64,000 bases of DNA, taken from the NCBI GenBank assembly GCA_041687455.1, contig JAWLBY010000006.1, positions 62,001 through 126,000 on the forward strand. The letters are read 5' to 3'. Shown here piece after piece: positions 25,880 through 34,774 of this stretch. Both the position numbers and the translations under genes were made by a program. Positions within the stretch are counted from its first letter, which is position 1. Each line of letters begins with the position of its first letter. Source of the stretch: JAWLBY01 sp041687455 (GTDB lineage: Bacteria > Pseudomonadota > Gammaproteobacteria > Xanthomonadales > Xanthomonadaceae). The notes under the pieces are model-generated. The model did no database searches and was not told the DNA's origin. It saw only the letters and a program-made list of their open reading frames with translations.

Positions 25880-27577
25880 ATGTCGATTGGCCGTAGCTGG
25901 TGCGTTTCCATCTGCGTGGCGCTGTGGCTGGCGAGCGTCGCTCCGGCGGCCGCGCTCGAACTGCACATGCTCGATCCGCGTGCTGGGGAGGTATCCGCGG
26001 CCGATGTGCTGTCCGGCCGGATCGACCGGCATTTCTCCGTTCCGCTATCGACCCGGGTTGCGCTGGAGCCGTCGCGGCAACCTCGCTGGTTCCGACTCGA
26101 AATCGATGCCGCGGAGCAAACCGGCGAGCAGGTGCTGACGGTCGCGCGACTGCCGATGCGCGAACTCGAGGTCTACCTGCCGACGCCGGCCGGTGGCTAC
26201 ACGCTCGAATCCCGCAGCTTCTTCGCTCCCGACGCTGAGCATTTCAGTCCGAGCACATTCATCTTCGACCTGCCGGACGCGTTGCCGCCGAACGCTCCGG
26301 TCTATCTGTGCGTCGAACACGGCGGACGCCTGTTCCTCGGCATCGACGTGATGCCGGCGGCGGACTTCTACCGTCACGAGCGAACCTTCGTCGCCGCGAT
26401 CACTGCCGGCTTCATGACGATTGCGGTGATGCTGCTGGTCAATCTGGTGTTCCTGCTGGCATTGCGCGAGCGGCTCTATGCGTATTACGTCGCCTTCCTC
26501 GCATCGCAGATGGCATGGGTGCTGTTCGCCAGCGGCATCGCGTTCGTGCTGCCGGGCGTTCACGTGCTCGGCCAGTACCCGGGCAGCCTGAGCGGCACGC
26601 TGCTGACGCTGGCCAACGCGCTGATGCTGCAGTTCGCCCGCCACTTCGCCGACCTGCCGACGCGCCATCCGTTGCTCGATCGGGCCTTGCGGGCACTGCT
26701 GTTCGCATTCCTCGCTCTGGCACTCGGCTTCGTGCTGCCGGTCGAATTTCCGCATCGCTGGGTCGGCACCGCCGCCAGCGCCGTGTTCGCGATGCTGCCG
26801 GTGCTGCTGCTGTTCGTGATGCTGCAGGCCTGGCGCGCCGGGTCGCGCTCGGCCGGCCTGTTCCTGCTCGCGTGGCTGCCGCTCGGCGCGTTCGGCGCCT
26901 ATCGCACGCTGATCAGTTTCGGTGGCGCGACGCCATCGCTGCTGACGATGTACGCACCGCTGTTCGCGGTGGCGCTGGAGTCGGTGGTGCTGTCGCTCGC
27001 ACTGGCCTGGCGCATGCTCGGGCTGCGCATCCAGCGCGACCGTGCGCAGTACCTCGCCGACTACGACGTGCTGACCGGCGGCCTTGCGCGTCGCGCCGGC
27101 GAACAGCGGCTGCATTCGCTGTTCACGGCCTGCATGGCGCACGGTCGCGCGTTCTCGATAGCGTTCTTCGATCTCGATCACCTGAAGACCATCAACGACG
27201 TGCACGGGCATTCGGCCGGCGATGCCTGCCTGCACGAAATCGGCGCTCGGGTCTCCGCCGTGGTCGGCGATCGTGGGCAGCTCGTCCGCTGGGGCGGCGA
27301 CGAGTTCCTGCTGCTGCTGCCCGACTGCAGCCCGGCCCGCGCCCGCGAGATTGTCACTTCGCTGTGCGCGGCGATCCGTGCGCAGCCACTCGACCATCGC
27401 GGCACCGAACTTGCGCTCGGAATCAGCGCCGGTGTCGCCAGTGCGGCCCACCAAGACTCGAACGCCCAGGCGATGCTGGAGCGCGCCGATCGCGCACTCT
27501 ACGCGGCCAAGCGGCAGGGCAGGGGCCGGGTCGTCGCATCCGACGCAAGCGAACCCGGGCGACCGCTGCCGGCTTGA
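25880..27577 (+). CDS. Membrane diguanylate cyclase with 7TMR-DISM sensor
   Basis: It makes cyclic di-GMP from two GTP. The 565-residue protein has a signal peptide (to about 26), a periplasmic 7TMR-DISMED2-like beta-sandwich (about 30-160), seven transmembrane helices (about 175-375), and a C-terminal GGDEF domain with an intact GGDEF motif at about 472. The inhibitory RxxD site that normally lies five residues before GGDEF is absent (the sequence there is GDRG), so product inhibition of the usual kind is unlikely. The DISMED2 fold suggests a carbohydrate-type ligand, which is inference. The start ATG at 25880 has AGG upstream. The tRNA-Val promoter overlaps its stop codon. Confidence 0.93.
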   Translation: MSIGRSWCVSICVALWLASVAPAAALELHMLDPRAGEVSAADVLSGRIDRHFSVPLSTRVALEPSRQPRWFRLEIDAAEQTGEQVLTVARLPMRELEVYLPTPAGGYTLESRSFFAPDAEHFSPSTFIFDLPDALPPNAPVYLCVEHGGRLFLGIDVMPAADFYRHERTFVAAITAGFMTIAVMLLVNLVFLLALRERLYAYYVAFLASQMAWVLFASGIAFVLPGVHVLGQYPGSLSGTLLTLANALMLQFARHFADLPTRHPLLDRALRALLFAFLALALGFVLPVEFPHRWVGTAASAVFAMLPVLLLFVMLQAWRAGSRSAGLFLLAWLPLGAFGAYRTLISFGGATPSLLTMYAPLFAVALESVVLSLALAWRMLGLRIQRDRAQYLADYDVLTGGLARRAGEQRLHSLFTACMAHGRAFSIAFFDLDHLKTINDVHGHSAGDACLHEIGARVSAVVGDRGQLVRWGGDEFLLLLPDCSPARAREIVTSLCAAIRAQPLDHRGTELALGISAGVASAAHQDSNAQAMLERADRALYAAKRQGRGRVVASDASEPGRPLPA

Positions 27578-27602
27578 CCCGTCGCCGGCGAACGGATAAT
27601 CT
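27574..27602 (+). promoter_or_regulatory. Promoter of tRNA-Val
   Basis: TTGACC (27574-27579) and TAATCT (27597-27602) are 17 bases apart. The -35 box contains the TGA stop of the diguanylate cyclase gene. Confidence 0.7.
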
Positions 27603-27615
27603 TTCGGGCTCGTTT

Positions 27616-27690
27616 GGGCGGTTAGCTCAGCGGTAGAGCACTGCCTTCACACGGCAGGGGTCACAGGTTCGAACCCTGTACCGCCCACCA
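27616..27690 (+). tRNA. tRNA-Val (anticodon CAC)
   Basis: A 75-base cloverleaf with acceptor arms GGGCGGT and ACCGCCC, anticodon loop TTCACAC (CAC), T arm with GTTCGAACC, and encoded CCA. The degraded accessory region begins directly downstream. Confidence 0.96.
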
Positions 27691-27707
27691 GTAAAAACAA
27701 CGACTTA

Positions 27708-27730
27708 GGCTCGCTTCGGCGGGCCTTTTT
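27708..27730 (+). terminator. Rho-independent terminator after tRNA-Val
   Basis: GGCTCGC pairs with GCGGGCC (one G-T pair) around a TTCG tetraloop, followed by five T residues. Confidence 0.85.
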
Positions 27731-27763
27731 CGTTCCCGGTACGGCAAAACTACGGCAATCACT

Positions 27764-28116
27764 ATGAAGGCCGCACTCGACGACTACCAGGGTGTAGAGC
27801 GATTTCTCGAGTCGGGCGAGGCCTACGTTCGATTCCGGAGTTTCGACGCACGTGTACCTGAGCAGGAGCGTCAACTTCTGGTCGACAGCCTGATCTGGTT
27901 CTCTGCGATTTCCGACATGGACGACCCATTTGAAGGAAGGCCAGTCGTTTACCCTCCGTCGCAGCCGCCTAACGCGCAGTCGTTTGCTTGAGACTGCTCG
28001 AAGGATGCTTCCAGGTGCCAGTGAGAAAGAGATGATCGACGAAGTCAATTCGATCCTTGCGAAGTTCAGCGGCGCCGTCGAGCTTGAGGTCTACGGGGAA
28101 TGCGCCTCGGCCGAGG
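27764..28116 (+). pseudogene. Truncated, frameshifted DUF2971-like gene
   Basis: The first frame (27764-27991) encodes about 60 meaningful residues, including LIWFSAISDMDDPFEGRP, which resembles the N-terminal 'FNDPFEG' region of DUF2971 proteins. A second frame from about 27930 continues with a helical stretch (SRLLETARRMLPGASEKEM). The two must be joined by a frameshift near 27940. The reading then runs into an IS21-type end at about 28117, which truncates it. DUF2971 genes are common in accessory islands and their function is not well defined. The family assignment is tentative; the broken state is visible. Confidence 0.5.
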
Positions 28117-28180
28117 TGTCAACGCCGATTGAAATCTGACCCACTTAGCCCCCAGAGCGCCGATTAAAAACTGACCCACC
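28117..28180. mobile_element. End of an IS21-type element with two binding-site repeats
   Basis: Two direct repeats with cores CGCCGATTGAAATCTGACCC (from 28123) and CGCCGATTAAAAACTGACCC (from 28158) are 35 bases apart. The likely end is TGTC at 28117. Tandem repeats of this kind near the end are typical of IS21-family elements, and an istB remnant follows directly. Confidence 0.65.
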
Positions 28181-28188
28181 CCGGCCCC

Positions 28189-28385
28189 TCAGGCCGGCTG
28201 TCCGGCCCTGATCGCTCCTGCCTTCCTCTTGTCCTTCAACCGGTAGCTGTCGCCGCTGATCTGGACGATGTGCGCGTGATGAAGCAGCCGGTCGAGCAGC
28301 GCTCGCGGTCAGTGTGGCGTCGTCAGCCAGCGCGCCGGCCCACTGCGGAAACGGCAGATTGCTCGTCAGGATCATGCTGGCGTGC
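28189..28385 (-). pseudogene. istB: IS21-family istB remnant (C-terminus only)
   Basis: The frame encodes SMILTSNLPFPQWAGALADD, ATLTA, then after a one-base frameshift LLDRLLHHAHIVQISGDSYR and LKDKRKAGAI. This is the C-terminal third of the IstB helper ATPase. It is cut off at about 28385, where a different sequence begins, and istA is absent. The element can no longer move by itself. Confidence 0.8.
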
Positions 28386-28387
28386 TC

Positions 28388-28531
28388 GGCATCTGCGATG
28401 CGCGCGGCATATCGGTGGTCGTCGAAGGTGTGGACAACGAACAACAGCACACGATACTGCAATCGTTGGGCTGCCAGTTCGGCCAAGGCTATCTGTTCTC
28501 GCGGCCGCTCGCCGCCTGCGATTTGAAGTAA
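28388..28531 (+). pseudogene. C-terminal fragment of an EAL (c-di-GMP phosphodiesterase) domain
   Basis: Reading in the frame that stops at 28529-28531 gives GISVVVEGVDNEQQHTILQS, LGCQFGQGYLFSRPL. This is the standard C-terminal end of an EAL domain (consensus VVAEGVET...LGCDxxQGYLFSRP). The catalytic part is missing. It abuts the decayed istB on the opposite strand, so the gene was probably destroyed by insertion and deletion. Confidence 0.75.
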
Positions 28532-28652
28532 TTAGCGCCGCTGACGCGCCGGGCAGCACGGCCCACGTCGCAGGCCCGCCGGAGCGCGCATCATGCCGCT
28601 TGGATCCCCTGCAGAACTCCAAGCGGAGCGCGCCGCCGTTTGCCAGCAGCCC

Positions 28653-28864
28653 CGACGACCACCTCACCATTGGCCTGCTCCTGTCCAGCGCCGCAGCCCT
28701 GACGCCGTTTGCCATTCATTATGTTTTCAACGCTGCCTGGACGATGGCGGCCGGGCTCGGATTACTGATCGCGCTGCGCCGACACGGCGCTGTACCGGGC
28801 GAAGGAAGGCGGGCGGAACGTGGTGGTGGTATCGCCTGACTGGTCGCCGGGTAGCGCTCGATAA
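28653..28864 (+). pseudogene. Fragments of a membrane segment and a GGDEF C-terminus
   Basis: At about 28665-28780 one frame encodes hydrophobic helices (TIGLLLSSAAALTPFAIHYV). After a shift, 28781-28864 encodes DTALYRAKEGGRNVVVVSPD, the usual C-terminal end of GGDEF domains (ALYxAKxxGRN). No catalytic motif remains. The stretch from 28532 to 28652 holds nothing I recognise. Confidence 0.55.
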
Positions 28865-28922
28865 ACGTCGATGCTTGTTGACGCGGGTGGCGAAACGGTG
28901 CGCCACTTTCCGTCCTTCCCGC

Positions 28923-30971
28923 TCAGATCGAGTAGCGCGCGTCGCCTTCGAGCACCTGCTGCTCGAGCCTCGGCGTTTCGCCGGGCTGCCACAGCGGGGT
29001 GCGGTGGACTACCCGATACCTGATCGGACCGCCGTCGGGGCGAGTGCTGCGCTGAAGCGGGCGTTCGATACCCACGAATTCGACCTCAAGCTGCGTGGAG
29101 CTGGCGGTGACGCGGGCATAGCCGTTACCGCCGCGGTCAAGGAATGTTGTGTGCGGTGCCACCTCGGGGTTGCGAACTGCACGCGCGGCTTCGATGTCGC
29201 CGGTTTCCTTCAGTACGAGCGCCGAGCGAACGCCGTGCAGGGCGGCGACGTTCATCGCCGGCAGCACGGTGCCGTCGGGACGGTCGTACAGGTAAAGGGC
29301 CCGCAGCGGGTCATCCTTGGCGACGGTCTGCTCGGCAACTTCGAACAGTGTCTGCTGCGAGATGGCGCCGGTGATGAACTCGACGCCGACCGGCTCGAAT
29401 TTCTCCGGCGGCAATGCCTTGGAGACCAGCCCGGCCTGAAATGCGTGGCGGTCGCCGGCAACGATGGCGAAGCCGGCGATCCCGCGATTCCTGACGAAAT
29501 CGAAGATCTCGGCTTTCTCGCGGTAGAAGCCGCCGTTGAAGATCCCGTAGCCAAGCTCCGCCGGCCACCGCACTCCCAGCGATCCGGGCAGATTCTGGTA
29601 GTCGGTGCGCAGGTCAAGGGTGCCGAAGGAGTGGCCCCATATCTTCCAGCGTGCCTGCGAGGCGGCAAGCCGATCGAGCAGCCAGGCGCGCTGCCGGCGG
29701 CCGAGGCAGGTTTGCGCCGGGCCGTCCTTGGCCGGGTTGGGCAATGTCTTCCCCATGAACTCGATGCTCTCTGGCGCGTGGCCACCGGCATGCGTTCGGC
29801 CGTCGTCGAGGATCTCGTCGATCGCCTGCGGCCAGGCCCAGCGGAAGCCGGGCACGGCGAAGGGACGGGCGTGCGGTCCGGGCGATCGGAACGAATGGTT
29901 GTCGGTGAGAAACAGCTCGACATTGCGGCCAAACTGCAGCGTCCGGTAAATCTTGAGGCTGTTGATGGCGATGAGGTTGCTCGGCTCGTCGCCGAGACCG
30001 TCGGGGTCGAAGCGCTCAATAGGCGCGTCCTCTACCGCTGGCGCGACGAAGCGGTCCAACGCCGGGTCGCCCGGCTTCTCGACGCGGGCCGGAATGAACT
30101 CCCACCAAGCCTGATTGGCGATCACCTTCTTGGTCTGGGATGGCCGGTTGACTCCGGGCGCGATGTACTGGCTCTGGTAACCCGACCAGGCGAACTCGTG
30201 GTTGTCCCATACGCACACGAACGGCCAGCGAGCGCGGGCGTCCTGCAGGTCCGGGTCTTCGAGGTAAGTGCGGTAAAGTGTGCGGTAGTCCTCCAGGCTG
30301 ACCGGCAAGTGGAAGGCGCCGACCTTCTCGCCGTCGGGGAAGCGGTACAGGTCGCGGATCGTGCGCCCGCGGTTCTTTCCGTCCGGCATATCCTCGGAAT
30401 ACCAGGTGACCTCGTAGATGAAGTCGCCCAAGTGCAACAGGAACTGCAGCCGATCGTCCGTCGGGCGCTTCTCGTCCTCGAAGATCATCCGACGGTAAGC
30501 GTTGAGCGCACTCTCGGTCGGCGCCTGGCAACTGACGAAGGCAAAGCGCACCGGCGTGTCGGCGCCCTCGGCTGGTGCCGTCAGCGTACGGCCGACGCGG
30601 CTGGAAAACCCCTGCTCATCTACGAAGCGGTACCAGTATTCCCGCTCCGAGTCGAGGCCGGTGGCGAGGAAGCGGCAAGTCCAGTCGGTTTCGGCCCCTA
30701 TGGCCGCGCTGCCGCCGGCTACGAGCGTGGAGAATTCCGGGTCTGCCGCGATCTCGACGATCAGCCGGCTGGTCGCGTGGCCTGCCGCCGGCGGCCGCCG
30801 CGTCCACAGGATCACGCTGTCGGCGGTCGGGTCGCCGGAAGCGACCCCCTGAGGATACAGGTCGCGCCGTTCCACTGCCGGCGTCTGCAGTTTGTCAGCC
30901 CAGCCCTTGGTCGATGCCAGCCCCGCGCCGATCGCGCTCGCCAAGACGAACTCGCGGCGGTTCATGCCCAT
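28923..30971 (-). CDS. PhoD-type alkaline phosphatase / phosphodiesterase, Tat-exported
   Basis: A secreted metallophosphoesterase of 682 residues. The N-terminus MGMNRREFVLASAIGAG carries a twin-arginine signal. An Fn3-like N-terminal domain (about 40-140) precedes the PhoD core with FVSCQAPTESAL, LHLGDFIYEVTW, VCVWDNHEFAWSGY and AIVAGDRHAFQ, which supply the metal ligands seen in the family. I use the ATG at 30971, seven bases after GGGAG. It is intact although both flanks are degraded. Confidence 0.9.
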   Translation of the reverse strand: MGMNRREFVLASAIGAGLASTKGWADKLQTPAVERRDLYPQGVASGDPTADSVILWTRRPPAAGHATSRLIVEIAADPEFSTLVAGGSAAIGAETDWTCRFLATGLDSEREYWYRFVDEQGFSSRVGRTLTAPAEGADTPVRFAFVSCQAPTESALNAYRRMIFEDEKRPTDDRLQFLLHLGDFIYEVTWYSEDMPDGKNRGRTIRDLYRFPDGEKVGAFHLPVSLEDYRTLYRTYLEDPDLQDARARWPFVCVWDNHEFAWSGYQSQYIAPGVNRPSQTKKVIANQAWWEFIPARVEKPGDPALDRFVAPAVEDAPIERFDPDGLGDEPSNLIAINSLKIYRTLQFGRNVELFLTDNHSFRSPGPHARPFAVPGFRWAWPQAIDEILDDGRTHAGGHAPESIEFMGKTLPNPAKDGPAQTCLGRRQRAWLLDRLAASQARWKIWGHSFGTLDLRTDYQNLPGSLGVRWPAELGYGIFNGGFYREKAEIFDFVRNRGIAGFAIVAGDRHAFQAGLVSKALPPEKFEPVGVEFITGAISQQTLFEVAEQTVAKDDPLRALYLYDRPDGTVLPAMNVAALHGVRSALVLKETGDIEAARAVRNPEVAPHTTFLDRGGNGYARVTASSTQLEVEFVGIERPLQRSTRPDGGPIRYRVVHRTPLWQPGETPRLEQQVLEGDARYSI

Positions 30972-31160
30972 TGCATTGCTCCCACGGGGTGCGATGAAGG
31001 GCACCACGTTATGGCAGAACCCGCTTGCGGCCATCGGCTGGAAGTCATGATGACTTCCGGGATAAGCAACAAGGTGGTGGCTCCAGTCCTGCCCCACCGT
31101 CTGAACCGCGACCCACCTGGCAGAGGCTCAGTGGCGACAGTGAAACCTCCAGGGGTTGGC

Positions 31161-32246
31161 TCAGTCCGGCGGAGCGCAGGCGCGAAATACTGCACGCAGC
31201 ATGGCAATGATCTGTGGATAAGGCAGCCCCGTCTTCTCGACGGTAGCGCCGGCGTAGATCACACCGTCGGCGGGTGCGAAAAAGGCGAACGTGTTCCAGA
31301 AGCCAGCGTGCCCGAGCAGTCGTTCGCCATCGACCTCGGGGCGGAAGAGGCCGGCTCCATAGCCGTTCCAGGCGTCCGGCAGTCCCGGCGCCTGGATGAA
31401 CGCCAGCGAGGCCGGCGACTCGAACAGCTCGCCGGCCAGCAGTGCAGTGCCCTATCGGCAGGCGTGGCGAGCAGGCCGCCGCCACCGTACAGATCGAAGG
31501 ACGGATGCCAGTGGCGGATCGGTTGCCCGGCCCAGTACTGCTGCGCCTGCGGCGCGCGCGCCGGTTCGTGGGTCTCGAACCAGGTGCGCTGCAAGCCCAA
31601 CGCATCCCAACGCTGCATCGCGCGCAGCGCGGCATGCAGCGGCTGCCCGGTGTAACGCTCGATCATCGCGCCGAGGAGAATGTAGCCAGTGTCGGAGTAA
31701 TGAAACTCGGCGCCTGGCTCGGTCAGTGGCGTGCCGGCGGCCATCGCGAGGTCGAGTTGCTCTCGTGCCGTCCACACACGGTCCGGATTGGCGCCGTGTC
31801 GTCTCAGCCGGTCCTCGCTGATATGCTCGCGCAGACCGGCAGTGTGGTTGAGCAGATGGCGCACGCGGATTGCTTGCACGTCGTAACCGCCGCGAGCAAG
31901 ACCGCGATTGGATCGTCTAGGCCGAGCTTGCCCTGCTCGACCCGGGGCAGTCGCAGCACGCCGGCGGCGGTCCAGGTCTTGGTGTTGCTGGCGATACGGA
32001 AGGCGTGGCCGGTGGTCAGCGCCTGTCCGGTCTCGCGAGCGGCCAAGCCGCGCGCCGCGACCCATAACCACTCGTCGTCGACCGGAAGAACGGCGACGCT
32101 GAGGCCGCCAAGGGTATCAATGTCGATGCCGACGGCGTCGAGCCGCGCGTCCAGGCATTGCGAAACGACTTGTGCCGGATCCCCGGAGCGGGCGGGCTCG
32201 GCATGGCGAACAAGACCAGAATGAGCACAGACAGGAACGAACGCAT
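31161..32246 (-). pseudogene. Frameshifted class C beta-lactamase-like serine hydrolase
   Basis: A signal-peptide start MRSFLSVLILVLFA at 32246 is followed, across an apparent shift near 32200, by AARETGQALTTGHAFRIASN-TKTW with the catalytic S-x-x-K. Another shift near 31885 leads to YDVQAIRVRHLLNHTAGLRE and FHYSDTGYILLGAMI. A third near 31448 leads to LLAGELFESPASLAF and LLGHAGFWNTFAFF. All parts of a serine hydrolase are present but in three frames, so the gene is dead unless the sequence has errors. It lies next to an intact gene of the same superfamily, but the two differ in sequence. Confidence 0.8.
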
Positions 32247-32342
32247 GGCGCGGAATGAGCGGTGTGGAAGGCGTCGAGTATGGTTTTGCTCCGCGTCGGC
32301 GCCGGACAACGTCACCGTTGTTCGCCGCGGGAATGCAAGCAG

Positions 32343-33476
32343 TCAGCGCACGCAGGATTCAGCCAGCGGTCGCGAGGCCAATCCGGCATCACTCCTTGAA
32401 CTCGGCTCGATAGAAAACATTATCGCGGCTAGGTCGCAAGCTGTCGCAGCGGCATTGACGCCACGCACATTTGACAGAACCACGATCAACGTTTCAGCAT
32501 CGTGATAGAACGCTATGTGGCTATTGAATCCAGCCATTCCACCAGTATGGTTGTGCATAAGCCGCCCGAATTGCTTTTTTATTTGCCAGCCATAGCCGTA
32601 ACCGCCAACCCCGGGCTCGAGCGCAGCCATCACCAATTTCCGTGAGATCAGTCGACCCTGCCAGAAGGCGGCATGCCAGCGCATCAGGTCGTCGACGGTG
32701 GAGACCAGTCCGCCTGCTGCATAGGCCGCATGATCCATATAGGGGAACTTCCTGAGCCTGCCATTTTCGCTCCCATAACCATGCAGCCGGCGCGGCATCA
32801 CGGCCCACACATCGTCATAGCGCGTATCCCTCAGGTCGGCGGGCTTGAAAACATGGGTGGCGAGAAGATCCTCCCACAACGCTCCAGTGACCACTTCCAT
32901 CAGGTTTGCCAACAGCACGTAGTTGAAGTTGCTGTAGGCATAGGTTGAGCCCGGCTCGGCAATCAGATCCAAGCCATCGCTACTTCCTATCAGTTTGCTG
33001 ATCTCCTTTCCGGTCTCGCCGACCGGAACCGATTCGAGCCGCCCGAACAAATCGGGTATCCCTGAAGTATGTTGAAGCAGGTGGCGCACCAAGACTGTGC
33101 GCCATACACTCGGGCACGGTTGCAAATATTCGCAAATGGATGCTGAGAGACTCAGCCTTTCCTCCTCCACCAGCTTCAAGGCCGCAGTGGCAGTAAGCGG
33201 CTTGGTTAGCGAGGCGATTGGAAAGACATGGTCGGGCCGCAACGGTACATCAAGCTCGTAGTCCGCTCTGCCGTAGGCCTCCCGAACGACTGGAATATCT
33301 TCTACCGCAATCAGTACCGCTGCACTGAATTTGGGATCCTCGGCGCGCGCGTCCAGATATTCGTGAACCTGCTTCACCGCCGGATCATCGGCGCTGATTG
33401 CCATGGCCTCGCCAAACATCGTGCAGAAAAGCGCAAGACCGAGAAAGATGGCTCCCTGGAACAGATAAGACCTCAT
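32343..33476 (-). CDS. Class C beta-lactamase-related serine hydrolase
   Basis: A periplasmic serine hydrolase of 377 residues with a signal peptide to about residue 26. The catalytic S-L-T-K is at 89-92, Y-S-N at 181-183, and an HTGG box at about 327 replaces the KTG triad. This pattern fits esterases or D-aminopeptidases as well as beta-lactamases, so antibiotic resistance is not implied. GGAGAGG precedes the ATG at 33476. Its base composition is visibly less GC-rich than the flanking core genes, suggesting recent transfer. Confidence 0.87.
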   Translation of the reverse strand: MRSYLFQGAIFLGLALFCTMFGEAMAISADDPAVKQVHEYLDARAEDPKFSAAVLIAVEDIPVVREAYGRADYELDVPLRPDHVFPIASLTKPLTATAALKLVEEERLSLSASICEYLQPCPSVWRTVLVRHLLQHTSGIPDLFGRLESVPVGETGKEISKLIGSSDGLDLIAEPGSTYAYSNFNYVLLANLMEVVTGALWEDLLATHVFKPADLRDTRYDDVWAVMPRRLHGYGSENGRLRKFPYMDHAAYAAGGLVSTVDDLMRWHAAFWQGRLISRKLVMAALEPGVGGYGYGWQIKKQFGRLMHNHTGGMAGFNSHIAFYHDAETLIVVLSNVRGVNAAATACDLAAIMFSIEPSSRSDAGLASRPLAESCVR

Positions 33477-33719
33477 AGACCTCTCCACGACATATCTCCT
33501 CTGATGCGGTATGCAACACACCTGGCCAAATTCAGACCGGAGGGATCCGAATGGCACTGACTTTGGCAAGCTGGATGTTCCGTAGCACTTCAACTCTTAC
33601 TGATGGCGAGTTGCTCGTGATTGCGTGAACTGCTGACCCGAACCCTCGCATCCAGGCTCGCGTTGCGGCTGACAACAAGGACACCCGGCTGATAACGAGG
33701 ACTCTGCCTCTGACTCTGC

Positions 33720-33960
33720 CTCTCATTTTCGGCAAACCGCCGGACCGGGCGCCCGCGGACGTCCAGCGAATGCTGGGCGCGGCAGTTCAGCAGTCGCGCC
33801 GGGCAGCCGCTGCAGCGGCCGTCGACCAGCAGCGGGCAGGGCAGGTTGGTGGTCAGCAGTCGTTCCGGTGGCAGGGTGCGCAGGGCCCTGGCGGTGCCCG
33901 CGACGTGTTCGGCGAAGGCGGCGAAGCACTCGCCGGGTCTGCAGTTGCTGGCGCTGCTCG
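33720..33960 (-). pseudogene. YkgJ-like cysteine-cluster protein fragment
   Basis: One frame reads CFAAFAEHVAGTARALRTLP then LPCPLLVDGRCSGCPARLLN-CRAQHSLDV. This resembles the CPFLxxGxCxxYxxRPxxCR core of YkgJ/UPF0153 putative zinc- or iron-chelating proteins. The N-terminal CxxC part is missing, and an MBL fragment is joined directly upstream in a different frame. Nothing recognisable lies between 33477 and 33719. Confidence 0.5.
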
Positions 33961-34447
33961 TTGCGCAGCGGCTGGCCGTTGGCGTCGTTGCCGCTGTCGA
34001 GCATGCGTTCGGCGGTCGCCAGGGCGGCCTCGGCGCGCGGTCCGGCGAACTCGGTCCAGTCGGCATGGTTCTTGTGAACGTGACGCTGGGTCTCGCGATG
34101 CTGGATCACCACCAACTGCGGCCAGGCCATGGTGAACACGTTGGCCAGCAGGTGGCCGCCGTGCCAGTGGGTGCTCACCAGGTAGCGCACCGGCGGGATG
34201 CCGTTGGCCGCGATCTGTTCGACCATTTGCCGGGCGAGCACCGGATACTGGCCTGAGTCGACCAGCAACGAATGCTGCTGACCGCTGATCACGGTGACAT
34301 GCCCTGCACCATCCCGCCGGGCGACTCGTCAGCGACGAAAGTGATGATGCCGTCAGCGACGGTAAAGGTCCGGTGTTGCTGTCTCCAGTCGGCTTCGGCC
34401 GCGGTCAAGGCAAGCAGGGCGAGGGTAATCGCGGCGGCGTTGAGCAT
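33960..34447 (-). pseudogene. Metallo-beta-lactamase-fold protein fragment
   Basis: It starts MLNAAAITLALLALTAAEAD (signal peptide) at 34447. A frameshift near 34312 leads to VISGQQHSLLVDSGQYPVLA and then VRYLVSTHWHGGHLLANVF. The zinc motif HxHxDH reads HWHGGH, with the aspartate replaced by glycine. The frame continues to about NEQRQQLQ and then enters an unrelated sequence. The domain is incomplete. Confidence 0.6.
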
Positions 34448-34774
34448 CGACGGGCTCCGGTTCGAGCGGGGGCTGCAGACTGGGCACGGGTGCAGGGCGG
34501 CGGTCAGTGCTGGAAGTCACGCACCGCAAGGCAGGGCGGCCGGCCGAGCCGATGCCGGGGCAGGTCGAGTCACCGTGGCTCTGAACCCTTCCTTGCGTTC
34601 TCGGATCAGGCGGACATCAATCCACTGCTTGCGGCGCTCGGCTCCGGCGACGACAGCCATACCGCGGCTCGTCATCCGACGTCTTGGGCAGAAGACTTCC
34701 GATACCCCGGCGGAAGGTCGCCCGGCAGAGTAGCCCGTAGCCTTCGAGCCCGCACCTTCAACGGCGCGGGCTGG
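34448..34774. other. 327-bp stretch without a recognisable gene
   Basis: It lies between the MBL fragment and the end of the degenerate cyclase-kinase gene. I see no coding pattern, tRNA-end duplication or clear repeat. It may contain the right border of the degraded island. Confidence 0.4.

Noticed and set aside
27647..28048. Minus-strand frame beginning after the tRNA-Val with GGTGFEPVTPAV at its end
   Set aside because: This peptide is a well-known false translation of the antisense of tRNA genes.
28593..31655. Open frame of about 1020 codons on the plus strand opposite the PhoD-type gene
   Set aside because: The composition is shadow-like and has no family motif, while the minus strand carries all PhoD metal motifs and a Tat signal.
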